Source: Candidatus Melainabacteria bacterium (GTDB taxonomy: Bacteria > Cyanobacteriota > Vampirovibrionia > 2-02-FULL-35-15). Taken from it: a DNA stretch of 13,437 nucleotides. Below are positions 1 to 6,283 of the stretch, piece after piece. The stretch is from positions 6,637 through 20,073 of the forward strand of contig JAHFBD010000012.1 of NCBI GenBank assembly GCA_023250175.1, given 5' to 3'. How positions within the stretch are numbered: position 1 is the first letter of the stretch; each line of letters starts with the position of its first letter. The position numbers and the translations under genes were made by a program. Below the pieces are notes generated by a model. The model searched no databases and was not told the DNA's origin. It saw nothing but the letters and a program-made list of their open reading frames with translations.

Positions 1-2
1 CT

Positions 3-2306
3 CTTGATGGTGTCAATGATTATATTAGTGTTGGTAGTGTTGGCAGCGGTATTAGAACTATTAGTTTTTGGGTAAATCCTGCTAGTACTACAACAAACTT
101 TTTAGAGTTAAGCAGTAGTATAAATGTTACTGCAAGTGGTGCAACTGTTATGGCCACAGGAATTACCAACTCAACTATTTATGTAAATGGTGTTGTTTCT
201 AATAATTTAGCAGCTAATGCCTGGCAACATATTGTAATTATTTCTGATGCTGATTTGAATGCATCTGATGTTAATCTTGGGAGAGTTGGTAATTCTTACT
301 ATAACGGACAATTTGATGATGTCCAACTTTATTCTCGAGCCTTAAGTTCAAATGAAATTGTTCGAATGTACAATACGCCAGGTCGACCAATTAATGCTTA
401 TAAGCTTGATACTTGGCTAAGATTTGAAAGATTAGAAGATACTAACAATAATAATGTTGTGGATAATATAAGAGATTATTCTGGCTCTGGAAAAAATGGT
501 ACTTTAAATAATTTTGCTACCTTAGCAAGCTCATTGGTTGACTCAACAATATCAAATACAATTGATGGTACAACTGGATCCTGTGATGTTACTATTACAA
601 GCACTAATCCACCAGGCTCTCTCAATGCTAATGGAAAGTCTTTAACAGTATCAGCAGCAAATGCACTTACCCAAACAGGAACAGAAACAAAAATAATTAA
701 CCTTTTAAGAGATCAAAAGCCGGCTACGCCAACCATTGTTACAGCTTCAGTTGACAGTACTCCTTTGGGCACTACAGGTCCTTATACGGTAGGCTTAAGC
801 CAAACCCTGAGTCTGAATTTTATAGCAGCCGATCCTGATATAGGGAATACTGTTACTTTATCTTTAGTAACTCCAGCAGAGGCGGGTACTTTTACAAGTA
901 ATGCTGTTTCAAATCCAGGCACAGCAAAATATACATTTACTCCAGGTCCATCACATAATGGAATGACTTATTCTATTGCAGTTCTTGCTACGGATAATGT
1001 GAATTCAACTTCTCTGGGGAATTTACCAGTTTCTTTTACAGTAACTCTTAACACCCCCCCAACCAAGCCGACAATTACATCTGCTAGTGTTGATGCTAAA
1101 GATACTGATAAGGGAGGGAGTTATAGTATAAATCTAGGACAAAAATTAATATTAAATTTTAATGCTACAGATCCAGATATCGGTAGTTCAGTTGCGCTTT
1201 CTTTAGTAAATTCTCCGGGATTAGGAACGTTTACTCCTGGAAGTGCAAATGGTACAGGTTCATTTACTTATATTCCTACGAACTCTGATGATGCAGGTAT
1301 GACATTTAATTTTAATGTAAGAGCAATTGATAATTTTGGTGTAAGTGCAGCACAGGATTTAACATTTTCAGTAACAATAGTCAAAACAGGTGTAGTAACG
1401 ACTGCAGGTGGGACAACCACGACAGGAAGCGGTGCAACATCTTCTGGACAAGGAAGTAATAACTCGGCTACCTCAACAGGACCAATTATTATAATTCAAC
1501 CATCCTCCTCATCTTCTTCAGGGTCATCTCAGGTTGTAATAACTCCTGAGGATTTAAATAATTTACCAGTGATTAATAATATAAATTTTCTAAAGGTACC
1601 ATCAAGCTATACTGAAGGAATACAAGAAGATACAAAAGTAATCTTAGCGAATTCAGAAAATGCATTTTTAATACCAAAAGATACATCAATAACAGAAAAT
1701 CTTCTTGCTTTAAAATTAAGTCAGGCTAAAGTTAGTTTAAGAGTTATTGATAAAGCCGGAAAAGAGTTTAATATTTTTGCCTTTCCGTTTTTAACAGGAG
1801 CTGATACTAATCCTATAGTGGTTCAAACAAAAATCTTTCCTGATACTATTTCTGATGGTGATGCAACTTTAATATTAATAGTTAATAATAAACCAGTGGC
1901 AAAATTTACAGCTACTGCTTTTCACTCACCGCTTAAAGCACAAACAGCCAGTCTGACGAATTTGTTAAAGCCTCAAATACCTTTAATTCAAGTTACAAGA
2001 AAGTTAAAAAGCTTAAAGCTTGTAATTACTGGGGCTAACATTTTTGATAAAGAAATCTTTAAAGATGGTGAAACTATACCTGCTGATAAAACTCAAACAT
2101 CAATTGCATTGCTTCCTCAGAATGGGTTAGAATTAAAAACCTTTAAAATATCTAAAATAAGCAAAATAAGAAAGCAAAGTATTATAAGAGCTACATATAG
2201 TATTACGGATTCATCAGTTGCTCCAAAAGTAACTCTAAGTGTACTTAACCCGTATGGTCAAACTCTTAAGACCATTGATCTGAAGAGTGTTACAAGCCTT
2301 AAATAA
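3..2306 (+). CDS. Large exported surface protein with LamG-like lectin domain, two Ig/cadherin-like repeats and Ser/Thr/Gly linker (5' partial)
   Basis: The frame is open from the first complete codon of the window, so the true start lies upstream and 767 codons are visible. Residues 1-125 form the end of a concanavalin/LamG-type jelly roll: LDGVNDYISV, then SFWVNP, AWQHIVI and the closing GQFDDVQLYSRALSSNEI. Residues about 137-170 look like the opening of a second LamG (LRFE, then DYSGSGKNGTLNNF) that is not continued. Two tandem beta-sandwich repeats follow at about 239-462, each with a DPDIG motif. Next is a Thr/Gly/Ser-rich linker (about 463-512), then a Lys-rich beta-strand C-terminus without a membrane anchor or sorting motif. 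LamG and such repeats are typical of extracellular adhesion or sugar-binding proteins; the ligand is unknown. The following gene starts 17 bases after the stop, so an operon is likely. The class call is firm; the function is not. Confidence 0.85.
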   Translation, partial: LDGVNDYISVGSVGSGIRTISFWVNPASTTTNFLELSSSINVTASGATVMATGITNSTIYVNGVVSNNLAANAWQHIVIISDADLNASDVNLGRVGNSYYNGQFDDVQLYSRALSSNEIVRMYNTPGRPINAYKLDTWLRFERLEDTNNNNVVDNIRDYSGSGKNGTLNNFATLASSLVDSTISNTIDGTTGSCDVTITSTNPPGSLNANGKSLTVSAANALTQTGTETKIINLLRDQKPATPTIVTASVDSTPLGTTGPYTVGLSQTLSLNFIAADPDIGNTVTLSLVTPAEAGTFTSNAVSNPGTAKYTFTPGPSHNGMTYSIAVLATDNVNSTSLGNLPVSFTVTLNTPPTKPTITSASVDAKDTDKGGSYSINLGQKLILNFNATDPDIGSSVALSLVNSPGLGTFTPGSANGTGSFTYIPTNSDDAGMTFNFNVRAIDNFGVSAAQDLTFSVTIVKTGVVTTAGGTTTTGSGATSSGQGSNNSATSTGPIIIIQPSSSSSSGSSQVVITPEDLNNLPVINNINFLKVPSSYTEGIQEDTKVILANSENAFLIPKDTSITENLLALKLSQAKVSLRVIDKAGKEFNIFAFPFLTGADTNPIVVQTKIFPDTISDGDATLILIVNNKPVAKFTATAFHSPLKAQTASLTNLLKPQIPLIQVTRKLKSLKLVITGANIFDKEIFKDGETIPADKTQTSIALLPQNGLELKTFKISKISKIRKQSIIRATYSITDSSVAPKVTLSVLNPYGQTLKTIDLKSVTSLK
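717..1388 (+). repeat. Two tandem Ig/cadherin-like domain repeats within the LamG protein
   Basis: Bases 717-1052 and 1056-1388 encode two modules of about 112 residues that are related in sequence. Both begin with a Pro-Thr-Ile strand and an SVD motif (PTIVTASVD and PTITSASVD). Both carry an L.LNF.A.DPDIG core, then a LSLV strand, a GTFT turn, a GMT(Y/F) strand and a final F(T)V(T/A) strand. The DNA has diverged, so this is an old internal duplication rather than a recent one. Such modules usually act as rigid spacers in bacterial surface proteins. More copies may lie upstream of the window. Confidence 0.75.
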
Positions 2307-2322
2307 GAAAGGTAAATTAGCG

Positions 2323-2784
2323 GTGCAGTATAAACAATTAATTAAGCCTCAAATCATCTTAATTATATTTGTTTTAAATTATTGCTTAAATGATTTTATA
2401 GCGTTCTCACAAGTCCTGGAGCTCTCTTCTAATGATTCTTATGAAGCAATTGTTATAGGAGAGATGGTTGATAAAGATGTAAAGAAAAGAAAGAATTATT
2501 ATTTTACTGAATATAAATTAAAGACTTCGGAATGGCTTTTTAAAAAGGCAGAGGTGAAAAAATCCAAATATGTAAAAATCAAAATTTTAGGAGCTGACTT
2601 ACCAAAGAAAGGGATAATTATTAAGCTTTCGACAGCACCGGATTATGTACCGATGAAAAAGCCTGCTATTTTTCTTTTAGAACGTACAAAAAAACATGAA
2701 AAAAATGTTTTTACTTTAAGTGAAGGAGGAATAATTTTAGATTTAAAAGAAAAATCTGAAATTATAAAAAAGAAGGAAATTTAA
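2323..2784 (+). CDS. Small secreted protein, unknown function
   Basis: This encodes 153 residues from a GTG start at 2323. I prefer this start over the in-frame GTG at 2287 because a purine-rich AGAAAGG lies 10 bases upstream, and because it puts the signal peptide at the N-terminus: KQLIKPQ, a hydrophobic run of about 18 residues, then AFS before a Gln. The mature part is Lys-rich and predicted mainly beta: VLELSSNDSYEAIVIGEM, strands around YFTEYKLK and KYVKIKILG, and a PAIFLLE strand. The overall pattern (transient-expression-like beta strands ending in a 'pAiFLL' strand) recalls small secreted domains sometimes encoded beside matrixin-like proteins; this is a remembered resemblance, not a search result. 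Its stop lies 4 bases before the pseudo-matrixin gene, so the two are almost certainly co-expressed and may work together. Confidence 0.75.
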   Translation: MQYKQLIKPQIILIIFVLNYCLNDFIAFSQVLELSSNDSYEAIVIGEMVDKDVKKRKNYYFTEYKLKTSEWLFKKAEVKKSKYVKIKILGADLPKKGIIIKLSTAPDYVPMKKPAIFLLERTKKHEKNVFTLSEGGIILDLKEKSEIIKKKEI

Positions 2785-2788
2785 TATT

Positions 2789-4504
2789 ATGAGAAATATC
2801 GTTGTTTTGCTTTTGATTTTAATGTTTCTTGTGCCTTGTCCTGCTTTTGCTTTTACTAGAGTGACTGATCTAAGCTTTAATGGGACAACAATAACACCAG
2901 ATCAATTTGAAGCAACTTTTGAAACTATAAAAGCAAATATAAAAGCAAATAAAAAAATTAAAGGTAAAAGAAATAAATTACCTACAAAAATAAGTGTTGT
3001 TTATGGTAGACAAGCTGATGCAAAAAATATTCAACTTGAAATTGATACATCAGAAGTACTATTAAAATCTCAAAAAGATGTTCAACTACCTATTTCTAAC
3101 CTGGGCTTTTTAAATGCTGTTCAGGAAGCTATATCTTTATTTGAAAATGTTGAAATAGCTGACATTATGTTTAAGCCGCTTAGACTTACGAGTGCTGGAG
3201 CAAATCAAGATGATGGAAGGAATGTTATTACTTTTAGAGCAGCAGAGCCACCTGAAGGAATCGGAGGTACTTCTGCAGTTTTTAGTATTATAAATGTTGC
3301 AAAGACAGAAAACGTTGTATTTATGGGACAAAAAATAATGACTAAGCCAGGAACACTTTTAGATGTAGATGTCGTATTTGATCCAGCTAACGATCCGTGC
3401 CTGGCTTATTTTATTACGCAAGGGGATTTTAAAATTGGTGGTGATGATTCTGCCACTGTTACTGAAGGTGGTATAGATGCTGCTGAAGTAGAAAATTGTG
3501 AAGGACTTTCTGCTGCTGATTTGGTTGATTATTCTGTTCGTGGAATCTCACGTGTTCTTGGCTTTGAATCTTCAGCAATAGCCTCGTCTGCTTTTAGCAG
3601 GACTCCTCGAAATATGATTAGATACAAATTAACAAATGATGATGAAATAGCACTAGCAAGCCTATATCCGAATGTCTCAGAAGTGTCGATGACTCGGGGA
3701 ATTGTTAGTGGTAAAGTCCTTATTAATAAAACTCCGCACATTGGTGTTCATCTTGTGTTACAAGACCTTATTTCAGGTGAACCAGTTGCTGGCACATTTA
3801 CAGACATTGATGGTAAATTTGAAATTAAAGCTGTTCCTGAGGGTACCTATACTGCTTATACTGAGCCCTTGGATGGGCGTGTGAGACCGACAGACTTTGT
3901 ATATAATTCATTTGCTTCAAATGCAATGTTGAACTTTTCTACTGCGGTTTTTCCTGAGCCAATATCTGTAAAAGCTAATATGACAACTAATATAAGCCTT
4001 GAGTTTGAGAATCAGCCGGGTTCAGCATTTAATTTAAATACACAAGTTACTGCTCCTATAGTTACAGAAAAAGAAGCGATTTCTGGTGGACTTGGTGTAA
4101 CTCCCTTGCCTATTCGAGTAATGCCTGGTCAGACCTTAGTGGGTGTAAAATTTTGGGGAGATAATATTACTACAAATTTTGGAACGCTTTCTATCAGTGG
4201 TCAAGGAGTAACTGTGACAAATGTAATGGATGCAAATGTTGCAATATCTCCTTATGTCCAATGCCAAAAATGTGATGATACACCAGAAAAGCAATGTAGA
4301 CGGAGTAGTTTATGCTCTGCTAGTGAAGAGCTTATAACTCAGGCAGATCAAATACCAGGAATTACGGCAGATATTATATGTGCTGAAGATGCTCAGCCCG
4401 GTCCACGAACCATTATTTTTACAGGGGATAACTTAGATGGTGAACATCCTAGCTTTGGTTTAAGAGATCAAATAACAGGCGGCTTAATTGTTGCAGAACC
4501 ATAA
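2789..4504 (+). CDS. Secreted matrixin-like protein with degenerate zinc site, plus carboxypeptidase-regulatory-like domain
   Basis: Encodes 571 residues with a clear Sec signal peptide (residues 1-21, cleavage after AFA). AGAAGGA lies 11 bases before the ATG. Residues about 145-295 follow the layout of a matrixin/metzincin domain: an early strand (NVITFR), a DVDVVFDP strand, a helix with RGISRVLGFES at 251-261, a Met at 276 where a Met-turn is expected, and a closing LTNDDEIALASLYP that matches the usual L..DD..A...LYP end. The HExxHxxGxxH zinc motif aligns without gaps to residues 251-261 but all three His and the Glu are replaced (R, G, R, S) while the Gly is kept. Residues about 303-362 form a carboxypeptidase-regulatory-like beta sandwich (GIVSGKV, DGKFEIKAVPEGTYTAY). 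The C-terminal part has IPT-like strands and a Cys cluster (CQKC, then C503 and C509). A non-catalytic binding or scaffold role is inferred. Confidence 0.85.
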   Translation: MRNIVVLLLILMFLVPCPAFAFTRVTDLSFNGTTITPDQFEATFETIKANIKANKKIKGKRNKLPTKISVVYGRQADAKNIQLEIDTSEVLLKSQKDVQLPISNLGFLNAVQEAISLFENVEIADIMFKPLRLTSAGANQDDGRNVITFRAAEPPEGIGGTSAVFSIINVAKTENVVFMGQKIMTKPGTLLDVDVVFDPANDPCLAYFITQGDFKIGGDDSATVTEGGIDAAEVENCEGLSAADLVDYSVRGISRVLGFESSAIASSAFSRTPRNMIRYKLTNDDEIALASLYPNVSEVSMTRGIVSGKVLINKTPHIGVHLVLQDLISGEPVAGTFTDIDGKFEIKAVPEGTYTAYTEPLDGRVRPTDFVYNSFASNAMLNFSTAVFPEPISVKANMTTNISLEFENQPGSAFNLNTQVTAPIVTEKEAISGGLGVTPLPIRVMPGQTLVGVKFWGDNITTNFGTLSISGQGVTVTNVMDANVAISPYVQCQKCDDTPEKQCRRSSLCSASEELITQADQIPGITADIICAEDAQPGPRTIIFTGDNLDGEHPSFGLRDQITGGLIVAEP

Positions 4505-4505
4505 G

Positions 4506-4835
4506 CTATTTTACAGTTTCTTTTTGTGCTTCATTTACAAGTTTTTGTAATTCACCTGTTTGATACATTTCTCTTGTAATATCACAACCGCCAATAAATT
4601 TCCCACCAATAAAAATCTGAGGAATTGTAGACCAATTTGTGTATTTTTTAATTCCTTCTCTTAATTCATTATCCTGAAGAACATCTCTTGTTTCAAAATT
4701 AACACCAAGGAGTTTAAAGATATCTATGACAGCAGCAGAAAAACCACATTGTGGCATGGAAGCATTTCCTTTCATATAAACTATTATTTTATTGGATTTA
4801 ACTTCATTATCTATTTTAGTTAGAATATCGCTCAT
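4506..4835 (-). CDS. grxD: CGFS-type monothiol glutaredoxin (Grx4 family)
   Basis: Encodes 109 residues, full length for a single-domain monothiol glutaredoxin. K22 precedes the CGFS active site at residues 30-33. The glutathione-binding WSTIPQ (68-73, with the cis-Pro at 72) and GGCDI (82-86) follow, then EMYQTGEL. This family binds a glutathione-coordinated [2Fe-2S] cluster as a dimer or with BolA, and delivers or senses iron-sulfur clusters in the cytoplasm. The usual KGT(P) near the active site is KGNASMPQ here, a modest variation. A strong GGAGGA Shine-Dalgarno sits 5 bases before the ATG. The bolA gene is upstream on the same strand but 318 bases away, with a palindromic repeat between. 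The stop is one base from the end of the convergent pseudo-matrixin gene. Confidence 0.95.
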   Translation of the reverse strand: MSDILTKIDNEVKSNKIIVYMKGNASMPQCGFSAAVIDIFKLLGVNFETRDVLQDNELREGIKKYTNWSTIPQIFIGGKFIGGCDITREMYQTGELQKLVNEAQKETVK

Positions 4836-4896
4836 CTTTTTCCTCCGTAAATTATTTTATTAATCATACCTATGATAATAGAACTTGTTTCCAAAT

Positions 4897-4924
4897 TAAA
4901 TATGTATTTGTTAGTTCGTGTTAA
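4897..4924 (-). promoter_or_regulatory. Weak candidate promoter for grxD
   Basis: On the minus strand TTAACA (4919-4924) is followed after 16 bases by TATTTA (4897-4902). Transcription would start about 55 bases before the grxD ATG. The match to the sigma-70 consensus is good at the -35 and poor at the -10, and the region is AT-rich enough for such matches to arise by chance. A separate promoter is plausible because the repeat-bearing gap separates grxD from bolA. Confidence 0.2.
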
Positions 4925-5009
4925 TTTTGCACAGCTCGTAAAGAGCAAAACTGTCTGCTGGGCGTGGGAAATAGTAATACCAAGCATGAAAAATAAGTTA
5001 ACATGCGTA

Positions 5010-5099
5010 ACGTCACTGCGAGGAGTAAAATGACGAAGCAGTCTCCATAACATTTTAGAGATTGCTTCGTCGCAACAAAGTTGCTTCTTGCAATGACGT
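5010..5099. repeat. Palindromic REP/MITE-like element
   Basis: A 90-base interrupted palindrome. The outer arms are ACGTCACTGCGAG (5010-5022) and the complement of 5087-5099, matching at 11 of 13 positions. The inner arms are GACGAAGCAGTCTC (5032-5045) and the complement of 5058-5071, matching at 13 of 14. The loop is 5046-5057. The wording (GTCATTGCGAGGAG, GACGAAGCAATCTC) is that of a family of short palindromic repeats I know to be scattered through many bacterial genomes. As RNA it would form a long stem in either direction and could terminate or stabilise the bolA-grxD transcript. No convincing target duplication was found, so mobility is inferred from the family only. Confidence 0.75.
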
Positions 5100-5153
5100 A
5101 AAACGTTAGATTACTTTTCCTAAATGGTGTAAGCTTCATTGCGCAGGTTGGTA

Positions 5154-5435
5154 CTAAATACTATGTCCTACATCAGCTTTAAAAGTAGGTTTAACTTTTT
5201 CCCATTGAAGAGGGGTGTAGGTTTTTAATGTGAGAGCATGAATGATATTTGATTTCATTTCATTTGAAAGGATGTCATAAATAATTTTATGTTGTTCTAT
5301 AAGTGTTTTATTTTCAAATATAGGAGAAACAATTATTGCCATTATATGATCTCCGCCTCTTAAATCAACAATTTGAATATGTTTTACCTCAAGGTTTTCT
5401 TTAATTTTCAATTCAATTTCTTTTGTTGTAATCAT
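5154..5435 (-). CDS. bolA: BolA family protein
   Basis: Encodes 93 residues, typical for the family. It shows the class II KH-like fold signature: a GGDH loop (27-30), IIVSPIF, a helix with EQHKIIYDIL, EM, then the strongly conserved IHALTLKTYTP.QW (65-78). His30 in the GDH loop and His66 in IHAL are the positions expected to help bind a [2Fe-2S] cluster together with a CGFS glutaredoxin, whose gene is the next one downstream. The role is in iron-sulfur and iron homeostasis in the cytoplasm. The ATG is 22 bases after the stop of the MBL-fold gene and has only a weak AAGG about 13 bases upstream, which suggests translation as part of that operon. Confidence 0.92.
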   Translation of the reverse strand: MITTKEIELKIKENLEVKHIQIVDLRGGDHIMAIIVSPIFENKTLIEQHKIIYDILSNEMKSNIIHALTLKTYTPLQWEKVKPTFKADVGHSI

Positions 5436-5457
5436 AGTTGTTTTTTTACCTTAAATT

Positions 5458-6111
5458 TTACATTAAATTAGGTAGCCGTTTTCCAATAAAACTCATTAAA
5501 TTATCATATTGCATAAATGGATTTGTTTCTTTTTGATTAAGCAGTAAATCTGATTTTTTGTCTGCATAATTATGTCCGGGGAAAATAATAGTATTGTTAT
5601 CCATTTTCATTAGCTTATTGTAAATGGTATCAAACATTTGTTCAACACTTCCACCAGGCAAATCACACCTGCCACAGCCATTTATAAATAATGTGTCACC
5701 AGATACAAGATTATTATTAACTAAAAAACAGTGAGAACCAGGAGTATGTCCAGGAGTATGTATGAATTGAATCTCAATATTTCCAATTTTTATTTTGTCT
5801 TCAGAGTCTGTTTTCTTTACATTTTCTTTTCCCCATTTAAACTTAAAAAAATCAACCTCATGTTTATTTATATAAACAGGTATATCAAGGTGTTTTAAAA
5901 GGTCTTCAATACCATTAGTATGATCAAAGTGTCCATGTGTAACCAGTGCTGCTTTTATATTTAAATTTTCTCTTTTTGCTTCTTCAATTAAAAAGTTTGC
6001 ATCCCAAGCGGGATCTACTACTACTACTTCATTCGTACTTTTGTCTCCAATGAAATAAATAAAATTTTCCATTGGTCCAACTTCCATTTGTTTTAATATT
6101 AAATTGCTCAT
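5458..6111 (-). CDS. MBL-fold metallo-hydrolase (glyoxalase II / persulfide dioxygenase-like)
   Basis: Encodes 217 residues with the full metallo-beta-lactamase metal set: THGHFDH at 58-64 (His59, His61, Asp63, His64), His122 in HTPGHTPGS, Asp139 in SGDTLF and His180 in PGHNYAD. The GCGRCDLPGG stretch (145-154) and length place it in the GloB-like group of COG0491, which includes hydroxyacylglutathione hydrolases and ETHE1-like persulfide dioxygenases. It lacks the long C-terminal glutathione-binding region of classical glyoxalase II, so the substrate cannot be told from sequence alone. It is the first gene of a probable operon with bolA (22 bases apart). That neighbourhood makes a thiol or sulfur substrate reasonable but not proven. 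No clear Shine-Dalgarno precedes the ATG; the start was chosen from the alignment of the first beta strand. Confidence 0.88.
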   Translation of the reverse strand: MSNLILKQMEVGPMENFIYFIGDKSTNEVVVVDPAWDANFLIEEAKRENLNIKAALVTHGHFDHTNGIEDLLKHLDIPVYINKHEVDFFKFKWGKENVKKTDSEDKIKIGNIEIQFIHTPGHTPGSHCFLVNNNLVSGDTLFINGCGRCDLPGGSVEQMFDTIYNKLMKMDNNTIIFPGHNYADKKSDLLLNQKETNPFMQYDNLMSFIGKRLPNLM

Positions 6112-6130
6112 AGTTATTATTTTAACTTGA

Positions 6131-6144
6131 TTAAATTAATTTAA
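6131..6144. promoter_or_regulatory. 14-base perfect AT palindrome in divergent intergenic region
   Basis: TTAAATTAATTTAA is its own reverse complement and lies 20 bases before the start of the MBL gene, in the 172-base region between two divergent genes. A short CCCT/AGGG hairpin follows at 6151-6167. It could be an operator for the minus-strand operon, but perfect palindromes made only of A and T are common by chance in such DNA. Confidence 0.25.
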
Positions 6145-6184
6145 TTTAACCCCTTAATTTATGAGGGAAAATTAATCTGTTTTA

Positions 6185-6212
6185 TTTACAAGTTTAATTA
6201 TTTGTTTAGGAT
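6185..6212 (+). promoter_or_regulatory. Candidate promoter for the VWA-FHA gene
   Basis: TTTACA (6185-6190) and TAGGAT (6207-6212) are spaced by 16 bases and resemble sigma-70 boxes at five and four of six positions. The start codon is 71 bases further on, preceded by an AGGGGT ribosome site at 6270-6275 with 8 bases of spacing. Other AT-rich pairs are possible. Confidence 0.25.
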
Positions 6213-6283
6213 TACTCTATATTTCTAAAGTATAGATTTGTTACGATTGAATTATTAAAGGGTAATATTAGGGGTAGAAAATT

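Larger units (their letters stand above)
4836..5153. other. 318-base gap between bolA and grxD: repeat element and possible grxD promoter
   Basis: No credible gene is present. Short open frames on the minus strand run across the inverted repeat and show no family features. The left part (about 4840-4925) is AT-rich and holds the grxD ribosome site and a weak promoter candidate. A small hairpin lies at 4925-4950, where TTTTGC can pair with GCAAAA or GCTC with GAGC. Bases 5010-5099 are a palindromic REP/MITE-like element that is visibly richer in G+C than its surroundings. Bases 4950-5009 and 5100-5153 have no assigned role; part may belong to a larger repeat unit. Confidence 0.7.

Noticed and set aside
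2837..2842. Lipoprotein reading of the pseudo-matrixin signal peptide (Cys at residue 17)
   Set aside because: The residues before this Cys are LVP, with Pro at the position just before the Cys, which does not fit a lipobox; AFA cleavage after residue 21 fits better.
3137..3884. Short frames inside the pseudo-matrixin gene (3137-3331, 3529-3741 minus; 3702-3884 plus)
   Set aside because: They overlap a long gene with a signal peptide and recognisable domains and have no features of their own.
4921..5139. Open frames on the minus strand across the bolA-grxD gap (4832-5053 and 4921-5139)
   Set aside because: They run through the inverted repeat, have no family features and no ribosome site; the repeat explains them.
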